Source: Duganella aquatilis (GTDB lineage Bacteria > Pseudomonadota > Gammaproteobacteria > Burkholderiales > Burkholderiaceae_D). From it: DNA of 64,000 bases. The notes below the pieces were generated by a model. The model saw nothing but the letters and a program-made list of their open reading frames with translations, did not search any database and was not told the DNA's origin. The stretch covers positions 496,001 through 560,000 of the forward strand of contig NZ_WKJL01000001.1 of NCBI RefSeq assembly GCF_009674565.1, written 5' to 3'. Position 1 is the first letter of the stretch; each line of letters begins with the position of its first letter. Made by a program: the position numbers and the translations under genes. Below are positions 1 through 6,045 of the stretch, piece after piece.

Positions 1-1
1 T

Positions 2-358
2 CAACTGGGGGCGCGATACATATTCACCAATAGCGCGCTGGAATACGATCCTGATTACGACTTCTCTAAAATTCCAAAGGTCGAGGCGTTTAAGCTTTTC
101 AGCCAAGTTGCCTTGAGGGGGAACGCTTCGGCGGTTGAAATGCTTTCGACAAAACTCGCCGACATAGATCCTGTCGAGGCGTACAGCTGGAAACTACTCT
201 CCGCAGCGAGTAGCGGCGAAAGCCAGCGCGAATTCTATAAACAAAATCAGTACAACTTCCAGCTCGACGCAGCCGACATCGCCAAAGCCAGAATCCGCTC
301 GCAGCAATTGATGCAACAAATGATGTCGTTGCCACCACTATCGCTGCCAGCCGAATAG
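2..358 (+). CDS. Hypothetical protein, C-terminal part (cut by window start)
   Basis: The frame is open from base 2, so the first TTG at 113 is probably internal and the gene starts outside the window. The visible 118 residues look like a helical protein with many Ala, Gln and Ser and a Pro/Leu-rich end. No signal peptide or membrane segment is visible in this part. I do not recognise the family. It stops 6 bases before the end of the facing gene at 365. Confidence 0.6.
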   Translation, partial: QLGARYIFTNSALEYDPDYDFSKIPKVEAFKLFSQVALRGNASAVEMLSTKLADIDPVEAYSWKLLSAASSGESQREFYKQNQYNFQLDAADIAKARIRSQQLMQQMMSLPPLSLPAE

Positions 359-364
359 CCGGAG

Positions 365-610
365 CTAAGCTGGGTCGACCGCCAGCATCACAGGCGGCAT
401 CGTCACGCCCAGCACGGTCAGCGCGACGGATCCGCCGGCGGCTAGGATGGCCAGCTCGTTCGCGGACGGCTTCCAGTAGCTGACCACCGCAGGCATGCCC
501 TCCACCTCGATGCGGGTGATCGGCAGCGCGTCGCATGGCAACTGCGCCTGGTCCCAGTCCTTGGGCGCACCCAGCACTGCATTGTTCGTGTGGTGCTGGT
601 GCTTGTTCAT
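365..610 (-). CDS. Small phage protein with hydrophobic C-terminus
   Basis: An 81-residue protein starting MNKHQHHTNN, preceded by a purine-rich AGAAAGA ribosome site. The C-terminal third (about 52-75) is strongly hydrophobic and could be one membrane segment or a buried strand pair. A longer version starting at GTG 673 is possible but lacks a good ribosome site. From memory, similar short proteins with an N-terminal GAP(K)DW motif occur in other Burkholderiales prophages. Function unknown. Confidence 0.65.
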   Translation of the reverse strand: MNKHQHHTNNAVLGAPKDWDQAQLPCDALPITRIEVEGMPAVVSYWKPSANELAILAAGGSVALTVLGVTMPPVMLAVDPA

Positions 611-878
611 AGCATTCTTTCTGTTTGTCGCCGCCCGCTCCGGGCTGGAACCGCCGGGCGCGGTGACCTGCACGCGGCGGCCGGAACCACTCGGTCATGT
701 TTCGTCAGCGACTGCGCCCGCTTTTCGTAGCCCGCCCGCTGGAGCGCGATGGACGGTCGCGTTGTACAACCGAGTCAATACCGGTTCAAGCGACGCACAA
801 TTAGTGCTGCGCGCTGACAACAAATATTTTTTGCGATAGCATGGAATTGCGAATTTACACTTATTTCTGGAGAGTAAA

Positions 879-1139
879 ATGCTAAATCTCGCGGAAATCG
901 AACGCCGAATGCTCCTGTCTAACGATGCGCTGACAGTCGATGCCAATGGGACGGAAACGCTGCGCGGCCTCACGGTCAACGAGTCAGAGTTCGTTCTCGC
1001 CGTTGAAAGAACTGCGTCCGAAAATGTTGGTGCAGCGGAGTCGCCGTTATATAAGGAGCTACGCGATCGCCATGTACACTCTCGACAAATGAACGCTGTC
1101 CGACGTCGCCTAAGCTGCCCGAAGCCTGGCGCCGAATAG
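879..1139 (+). CDS. Hypothetical phage protein, paralogue A of a tandem pair
   Basis: An 86-residue protein with a clear GGAGAG ribosome site just before the ATG. It aligns along its first 70 residues with the next plus-strand gene (1269-1523). Both start ML.L.E, share an ALTV.A.G.E.L.GL segment at about residues 17-31, and have an acidic middle and a LY..L..(K/R)H motif near residue 57. The C-terminus is Arg-rich and differs from its paralogue. Function unknown. Confidence 0.6.
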   Translation: MLNLAEIERRMLLSNDALTVDANGTETLRGLTVNESEFVLAVERTASENVGAAESPLYKELRDRHVHSRQMNAVRRRLSCPKPGAE

Positions 1140-1268
1140 TTATCCAGCCCGTCGCATCGATAAACGCATTTCCCCGCATCAACTGCGATTTCTGCCCCGT
1201 AGCGTGCTGCAGAGTGATATCGATCAGCGTAGCATTGGCTCGTTTTAGATAAACGATCGAGGCGAGAA

Positions 1269-1523
1269 ATGCTTCATTTGGACGAGGAGCGTCGCAGCGA
1301 CCTACTGGACAAGGGTGCCTTGACAGTTGGTGCGGATGGCGATGAGGTTTTGGTCGGACTAAGTCTGGCCGAGTCTCATTTTTACTTGATGTACGAGGAA
1401 AATCCGATCGAAGCGCATGACACGGGCGAAACCGCCCTATACCTGCAGCTAAAGCATAAACATTTAGCAGCGCGAGGTGCCGCGCTGCTCAACGCAAGCG
1501 AAGCATCGCAAATTACCCACTGA
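1269..1523 (+). CDS. Hypothetical phage protein, paralogue B of a tandem pair
   Basis: An 84-residue protein with a GAGGCGAG ribosome site. It is similar to the protein at 879-1139 over almost its whole length, which suggests a local duplication followed by divergence. It is acidic, has no membrane segment and has no recognised domain. The two genes are 129 bases apart and may share a promoter in the AT-rich stretch at about 820-870. Confidence 0.6.
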   Translation: MLHLDEERRSDLLDKGALTVGADGDEVLVGLSLAESHFYLMYEENPIEAHDTGETALYLQLKHKHLAARGAALLNASEASQITH

Positions 1524-1850
1524 TCTCCGCCTTGCAACTAGTCCTCTGCTGTGACCTCGGGACTCACGCAGATACAACGAATTATTGTGGCGGCCGGGAA
1601 CTCCCAGCCCTCAAACACACATCAGCGAACCGGCTTACCGGTCGGTTTCCACGAGTACCTTTGGGTCATTGGCCGCCAGGTGCTGCGGCTCAGCGTGTTC
1701 GTGGTCTGATTGCCTGCGGACTTTGATTCATCGCGCGCGATGTCGTCGCTGGTGTGTGGTTGCCAGGTTACAGCGTCCTGGCGGCCGGTCTGGCGCGCGG
1801 CCCGAAGGCGGCGCCCGGCTGGGTGCTCTGTCTAAAATGTTCTTGTGAGG
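1524..1850. other. Gap of 327 bases without a convincing gene
   Basis: Several short frames are open here on both strands, but none combines a ribosome site with protein-like composition. A short inverted repeat, ACCGG/CCGGT with a 4-base loop, lies at about 1629-1642. I see no tRNA or clear terminator. Confidence 0.5.
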
Positions 1851-1910
1851 CTACTTCTTCATGATGCGCACCTCCTCGGAGGCTTGCTTTGCGCGGCCTG
1901 CGCGCTTCAT
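1851..1910 (-). CDS. Possible 19-residue coupled mini-gene
   Basis: The ATG overlaps the stop codon of the preceding minus-strand gene as ATGA. The peptide would be 19 residues, MKRAGRAKQASEEVRIMKK. An AGGAGG-like run lies inside it, just upstream of a second internal ATG. It could be a real coupled micro-gene or only the leader of something lost. Evidence is positional only. Confidence 0.25.
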   Translation of the reverse strand: MKRAGRAKQASEEVRIMKK

Positions 1911-2071
1911 TCTGTGTCGCCGCTGTCCGGCTGGCGATTCCGCGGCAGCAGGTGCCAGCCGAGTTGACGCCGGATCTCATCGCCGGTGGGCGGCGGGTCC
2001 AGCGGCTCGTGCGTGCGGCGATCCATGTACTCCCGGACGCACTCCTTAGTGGGCTTCGTGGTGTCGGTCAT
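1907..2071 (-). CDS. Small conserved-looking phage protein (54 aa)
   Basis: The protein starts MTDTTKPTKECVREYMDRRT and contains a PPPTGDEIRRQLGW segment, giving an N-terminal helix followed by a proline break. ATG 2071 is preferred because an AAGGG ribosome site sits 9 bases upstream. ATG 2080 would put that site directly against the start. From memory, similar short proteins occur in prophages of related bacteria. Function unknown. Confidence 0.55.
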   Translation of the reverse strand: MTDTTKPTKECVREYMDRRTHEPLDPPPTGDEIRRQLGWHLLPRNRQPDSGDTE

Positions 2072-2147
2072 GGTTGACATCCCTTAAGGAGCGACAGTCT
2101 CGGCGCTTTGATGGGACTATGGGTCAAACAAGCGGTCAGGAGGCCAT

Positions 2148-2426
2148 ATGTCCCAACCAAAAAATCCGTACTACGTTCCGATAGCAACCCACCGTAATAA
2201 GCAGCTTATGAAGGACATTGTTCAGGGCGTTACGGTGTTAATTGATGTCGTGAATTCAGAGATGCCCCATGACCGGTCGCTCGCCAAGGCGTGGATCGAT
2301 GAGAATCAGCCCAACAATGGTGCGGCGATAATTTGGTTTGAAGATGCGAAGACTAAAGCGCGACTTAAATTCGGAAGCGTTGACGAAGTGCGCGCCCTGA
2401 TGTTGCAGTCAGAAACGGTCAGGTAG
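2148..2426 (+). CDS. Hypothetical phage protein (92 aa)
   Basis: A very good AGGAGG ribosome site lies 5 bases before the ATG. The protein is soluble, with mixed helix and strand, a conserved-looking IIWFEDAKTKARLKFGS stretch near the C-terminus and no recognised domain. It is transcribed toward the leftward early operon and separated from it by the hairpin at 2445-2465, so it probably has its own promoter. Confidence 0.6.
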   Translation: MSQPKNPYYVPIATHRNKQLMKDIVQGVTVLIDVVNSEMPHDRSLAKAWIDENQPNNGAAIIWFEDAKTKARLKFGSVDEVRALMLQSETVR

Positions 2427-2444
2427 TCGAATTGACAAATGAAA

Positions 2445-2465
2445 AAGCCACCGCAAGGGTGGCTT
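2445..2465 (-). terminator. Rho-independent terminator of the leftward early operon
   Basis: A perfect 8-bp stem (AAGCCACC with GGTGGCTT) and a 5-base loop. Read on the minus strand it is followed by a run of five T. It lies about 190 bases beyond the last leftward gene and before the facing plus-strand gene, so it may serve both directions, but the U-tract favours the minus strand. Confidence 0.7.
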
Positions 2466-2656
2466 CGATGTTTGCTCCAGCGCTATCTGCGAAGTGAGCA
2501 GTACACACGAGCGAAAGTATCAACGGAGTTGGTGCTAGCCTCGAATCCCGGTTATCGGTGAGGCTCGGAGCCTGCATTACGAGTGCCAAGAGTGTGTACG
2601 ACTAGACGTTAACGTACTCGAATCCTCATGTCAACCGCTGATCTTCAAGTTCAGCA

Positions 2657-3022
2657 TCACTTTAGCCCGCGCGTCCAATGTGTCTGGTAAATATTCCCGT
2701 TTTTATACGAGCAGTTGAACGTAACAGGCAGCGGCGGACTAAAACTACCGCTTATGTGCAGCACTGCATCAACATCAATCGTGGTGATTTCGCCTTGAGA
2801 TACAACGCGCGTGGATATATCAGTCGCGTGGTTTGCCGGGGATGCAGCAAGCATGTTCTTCGCACATGCCAAACGGATCTTATCGACGTTGCTACCGACA
2901 TTTGACTCGATTACTCTATTCAACGGATCCTTGAGTACCATCTCTTTCGGTATTTTCGTTGCACATCCCGACACAAATAAACAACCAACAATAGCAAGAA
3001 CTTGAGATCTGGCGAACATCAT
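2657..3022 (-). CDS. Putative prophage lipoprotein
   Basis: The N-terminus has a positive start, a hydrophobic stretch and a lipobox ending VSGC, so the mature protein would be lipid-anchored in the envelope. The remaining 100 residues hold a possible disulphide pair and beta-rich segments. No family is recognised. Several ATGs are possible (3028, 3022, 3019); 3022 has an AGGA site at good spacing. It is the last gene of the leftward arm before the terminator, a position often used for envelope-modifying or lysis-related genes. Confidence 0.6.
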   Translation of the reverse strand: MMFARSQVLAIVGCLFVSGCATKIPKEMVLKDPLNRVIESNVGSNVDKIRLACAKNMLAASPANHATDISTRVVSQGEITTIDVDAVLHISGSFSPPLPVTFNCSYKNGNIYQTHWTRGLK

Positions 3023-3080
3023 GAGCATCCTATAAATTAAGATGCGAGTATACAATTTCCATATGGAAATATCCAGATAC

Positions 3081-3617
3081 TCATCTCAAGATGCCTCCAG
3101 CGCGCGCATTGTGCGACTGGAGCAGGCCCTCCAACTCGCTGACCATGTCCTTGACCTTCTCCAGTTCGAAGCCACCGGCGCCGGCGATCTCGGCTTTCCC
3201 GGTGCCTTTGCAGGGCGCACAGATTCGGCGATCGGCCGTGTTGCCACTACCGCTGCACGCCGGGCATTTGCCGTCGAGCCAGTGCGCCAGCGAGCGCTCG
3301 GCGATGCGCCGGTAAAGTTTCTGCGCACTGTCCGAATCCCAGGCTGTATTCTCCTTCAACCATTTCCGCTCACGCCCCTTCTCGATGACGCGCGCGGTCC
3401 AGATGCGCAGCAGCTGCGCCAGGTTGGCGCTGCCGGATTCGAAAAGCTTGTGCTGCGTGCCGTCGGCGTACTTCACACGCGACAGCAGCGAGCCGATGCC
3501 AGCGCCGGCCGTGTCCGCCAGCGCCGCCGCGCACAGCGGGTCGGTGTCGTGGTGGTGCGCGTCGTCCTGCAAGTTGGTGGAATTTACAGCGTGAAGGAAG
3601 CGGTCGGCGAAGCCCAT
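3081..3617 (-). CDS. Zinc-finger protein, possible Q-type antiterminator
   Basis: A 178-residue protein with two CxxC pairs (C118/C121 and C133/C136) in a DnaJ-like CxxCxGxG arrangement. The N-terminal part is helical. It is the last sizeable gene of the leftward early arm, after the replication genes. That is where lambda-like phages place the late antiterminator Q, which often carries a zinc site. The antiterminator role is inferred from position and the zinc motif; I cannot confirm the family by alignment. Confidence 0.5.
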   Translation of the reverse strand: MGFADRFLHAVNSTNLQDDAHHHDTDPLCAAALADTAGAGIGSLLSRVKYADGTQHKLFESGSANLAQLLRIWTARVIEKGRERKWLKENTAWDSDSAQKLYRRIAERSLAHWLDGKCPACSGSGNTADRRICAPCKGTGKAEIAGAGGFELEKVKDMVSELEGLLQSHNARAGGILR

Positions 3618-3700
3618 GGGTTACCTCGATGTGGAAGCCCGAACGTTAACACATCCATGAAAAAAAGAAAGAGGCGTTGCCGGGAATCTGTTGTTCTTCG

Positions 3701-3895
3701 TCATCGCCACTTCTTGTTGACCTTTGGCGGCTTGGGTTTCTTCGGTTTTGGCTTCGGCTTCTCCGCTTCCAGCTTCACCGATTCGGCCGGGTCGCGGTAG
3801 CATGCCGCAGGCAGCGCGCGGCTGCGTTCCGGCGAGTGGCGCGCCGGCGCCAGCATCACGGCCAGCAGCTCATCCTTGCGGAGCGGCGCGTTCAT
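3701..3895 (-). CDS. Small basic phage protein with Lys/Pro tail
   Basis: A 64-residue protein whose last 20 residues are almost only Lys, Pro and Glu, which suggests a disordered nucleic-acid-binding tail. Its ATG overlaps the stop of the upstream gene as ATGA, so it is translationally coupled. The N-terminal 30 residues form a short amphipathic helix. No family recognised. Confidence 0.6.
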   Translation of the reverse strand: MNAPLRKDELLAVMLAPARHSPERSRALPAACYRDPAESVKLEAEKPKPKPKKPKPPKVNKKWR

Positions 3896-4317
3896 ACTCG
3901 CAGCACTCCGGTGAGGTCGAACTCGGCCACCGCGGCCTGCGCGGCTCGCGCGATGGCGACGTTCGGTACCGACCGCAGGTAGACCATCGTCCGGCCGACG
4001 CCTTCGCGCAGCACACGCATCTCGTCGCCGGTCACGCCGTGCTTGCCGACACGCTGGGCCCGCGCCTGGATCTCAGCGATGGCCAGCACCATCGCGTGTG
4101 CGATCGGCAGGATCTCGTGGCCGGCCGGCGCGATGCGGCGCACCAAATCGGCGTTCGACAGCAGGTCGTAGATGTGCTGCTCCTGCAGATGGTCCATCCC
4201 GAGCGCCACGCTGGCCTGGAACCCGGGCATCTCGAACTCGACCGACTTGCGCATGCCCAGCGGCAGGACGCAAGGCTTGGGCTTGTAAGCCTTGCGACGC
4301 TTCTTGGTATTGGCCAT
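3892..4317 (-). CDS. Conserved-looking phage protein (141 aa)
   Basis: The chosen start MANTKKRRKAYKPKP follows a GGGGTGAG ribosome site and lies one base after the stop of the upstream gene. The frame extends further upstream, but only as a shadow of that gene. The N-terminus is strongly basic and the rest is helical with many Ala, Val and Arg. It sits in the replication arm between the DUF6475-like gene and the Lys/Pro-tailed protein. Function unknown. Confidence 0.6.
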   Translation of the reverse strand: MANTKKRRKAYKPKPCVLPLGMRKSVEFEMPGFQASVALGMDHLQEQHIYDLLSNADLVRRIAPAGHEILPIAHAMVLAIAEIQARAQRVGKHGVTGDEMRVLREGVGRTMVYLRSVPNVAIARAAQAAVAEFDLTGVLRV

Positions 4318-4318
4318 C

Positions 4319-4939
4319 TCACCCCTCCAACCGTGGCACGGTCGCACGCTGCATCGCGAGTAGAGGCGTATCACTGCCGCCGGCCAGCACGCGCTGGGCA
4401 GCTGCCGGATCCCCGACCAGCACCGGCACCTGGAGCGCGAAGCCCTGCTTTCCGTTGTGGGCGTTAGCCATGCCAATGAGGCGAGGAGGATAAGCCGGTG
4501 TCTCGCCACGCATCCGGTACCCGCGATAGCGATTCTCGAATTCGCGTGCGATGAACGGCCAATCACTCTCAACCTTACCCATTAACTGCAACCAGCCGCC
4601 CATGTCGTGCAAAACGCGGTGGATCAGCGCATCGTCGAACACGACATCGGCGTAGGAGCCGACCTGACGCACTGCCCGATCAACCTTCGACCAGGCTACC
4701 GCAGCCTGGTCGGCAGTTCGCCCCTGAAGCATCTTGCCCACATCCGCAACCTTGGGCATCCACTGTCCGCTGTCCGGGTTCTTCGCGTGGGCCCACAGCG
4801 CCTTCTCGACGGCCTCCAGGTTGTACTCGCGCAGACCTTCCCAGTAGACCGTCAGCACGCCCTTGGATAGCTCTTTGCCGTAGTAGTCGGCCACGCCGAT
4901 CAGGGTGGTGAAGAACCGTTTTTTGTCGTCCTCAGTCAT
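4319..4939 (-). CDS. Phage replication-arm protein (DUF6475-like, possible helicase loader role)
   Basis: A 206-residue helical protein. The N-terminus (KKRFFTTLIGVADYYGKELS) with a following WxGL motif and a later HAKNPDSGQWMPKVADV stretch resemble phage proteins annotated with DUF6475, from memory. It follows the replication initiator with an 8-base overlap. That is the position of lambda P, a helicase loader, but no AAA+ motifs are present, so the loader role is only inferred from gene order. Confidence 0.6.
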   Translation of the reverse strand: MTEDDKKRFFTTLIGVADYYGKELSKGVLTVYWEGLREYNLEAVEKALWAHAKNPDSGQWMPKVADVGKMLQGRTADQAAVAWSKVDRAVRQVGSYADVVFDDALIHRVLHDMGGWLQLMGKVESDWPFIAREFENRYRGYRMRGETPAYPPRLIGMANAHNGKQGFALQVPVLVGDPAAAQRVLAGGSDTPLLAMQRATVPRLEG

Positions 4940-5873
4940 GGCTCTGATCCTTCAAAAGTTCCTCGACTGCGCGCGCAGTAGCCTGGCCTGCCTTGCCCAG
5001 TTGCTGGATCGCCGACGCTCCCGGCACGCTCCCTCGACGCTTGATGGCGAGCTGATCCCACTTCTCGCGCAGCTTGCTGGGCGACAGGATGTTGGCGCGC
5101 CAAAAATCGTCGTCTTGCGCCCAGCTGAACAGCTCGCATATCTCGCGGTGGGTGCGGCCATCGCGCTCACGCATCAGCCGCACGTCGTCGGACCAGTTTT
5201 CGAAGTTCGGAGGCTTGTGGCCCGGGTTGTTCGCCAGGATGCGACCAAACAGCCAGCGGGCGCACTGTTCGTCCTCGGGAGTACTGCGGCGCTGTTTGCG
5301 TCGCTCCCTGCTTTCATCATCATCGGCAACGGGAGGCGGCGCCACGGCGGCGCTTTTCGCCGACGTGTTGTTTCCTTCTCCTATTCCTGCTACTGCTACT
5401 GCTCCTGTTTCGGGGCTCAGTACCGAAGGCTTTCGAAAGGGTTCGTTTTCAGCCTCGAATTTGTCCAAAATAGCAGCAGGAAAAACGGGGGAGAATTCGC
5501 GCAAAGCCGCAGCCAGTGCGGCTTTCGCCATGACCGGGCCCGACAGGGTTTCGAAAAGTTTCCCCGCTGCCTTCCCTACATTCGGATTTTCGAACTGGTT
5601 CCACTTCAGGTAGCGCAGGATGACCACCCAATTTGACCTATCACAACGGTAGATGTAACCCTTTGCGACAAGTCCTACAAACCCTTTCGATACCCTTTCC
5701 GCACTCCATTTAAGGTCATCGGAAGCATATGCCTCCGGAAGGCGAAAGCATCCCAGCATGTTGCCGTGCGGGCAGGTTAGAAGGTACAGCGCAAGAGTAC
5801 GCTCGTCCTCCGACATGGCCGACACATCCTCACTGGTCCAAAAAGCGGTGTACACCTTTCCGTATTCACGCAT
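4932..5873 (-). CDS. Phage replication initiation protein, O-like
   Basis: A 313-residue protein. Residues 1-120 look like a winged-helix domain of the kind found in phage and plasmid replication proteins (REYGKVYTAFWTSEDV, later an ILRYLKWNQFENPN segment). A low-complexity Ala/Pro/Asp linker follows, then a basic C-terminal helical domain. ATG 5873 is preferred over 5891 because an AGGGG site precedes it, and it overlaps the end of the upstream HTH gene. It is likely to bind the phage origin, but I found no clear iterons in the gene. Confidence 0.6.
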   Translation of the reverse strand: MREYGKVYTAFWTSEDVSAMSEDERTLALYLLTCPHGNMLGCFRLPEAYASDDLKWSAERVSKGFVGLVAKGYIYRCDRSNWVVILRYLKWNQFENPNVGKAAGKLFETLSGPVMAKAALAAALREFSPVFPAAILDKFEAENEPFRKPSVLSPETGAVAVAGIGEGNNTSAKSAAVAPPPVADDDESRERRKQRRSTPEDEQCARWLFGRILANNPGHKPPNFENWSDDVRLMRERDGRTHREICELFSWAQDDDFWRANILSPSKLREKWDQLAIKRRGSVPGASAIQQLGKAGQATARAVEELLKDQSHD

Positions 5874-6045
5874 CTCGCACCCCTGCGACATACTGCGTGC
5901 GGCCGGTCAGCGCGTCGCGCACAGTGGATTCCGCAACCTGAAAGCGGCGCGCCAGTTCACGGTAGCCAGCGCCACGCACACCAGGCTTATAGGCTGCGCG
6001 GATGGCTCGCACCTGGTCATCGGTCAAAACACGGCGGCGCGTCAC
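5866..6045 (-). CDS. Small helix-turn-helix protein
   Basis: A 59-residue protein starting at GTG, overlapping the stop of the upstream helicase-methyltransferase gene as GTGA. It has a clear HTH: LTDDQVRAIRAAY, then YRELARRFQVAESTVRDALTG. Such proteins resemble the DNA-recognition part of phage HNH or resolvase-type proteins. It may regulate the replication genes or bind the origin. It is missed by gene finders that require more than 60 residues. Confidence 0.65.
   Translation of the reverse strand: MTRRRVLTDDQVRAIRAAYKPGVRGAGYRELARRFQVAESTVRDALTGRTQYVAGVRDA

Noticed and set aside
99..698. Long minus-strand open frame of 199 codons
   Set aside because: It runs antisense to the partial gene at 2-358 and through the small gene at 365-610 in another frame. 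The protein is Arg/Ala/Gly-rich and has no ribosome site, as expected for a GC-rich shadow.
1532..1848. Overlapping plus-strand frames of 64 and 87 codons
   Set aside because: No ribosome sites, Arg/Cys/Gly-rich composition and no pattern.
2520..2575. tRNA-like T-loop sequence TCGAATCCCGG with a hairpin
   Set aside because: No acceptor stem, anticodon arm or D-arm can be drawn around it. Only the AGCCTC/GAGGCT hairpin is present.
3042..3800. Plus-strand open frame of 252 codons
   Set aside because: It is antisense to the zinc-finger protein gene and has low-complexity composition. The minus-strand gene has the Cys motifs.
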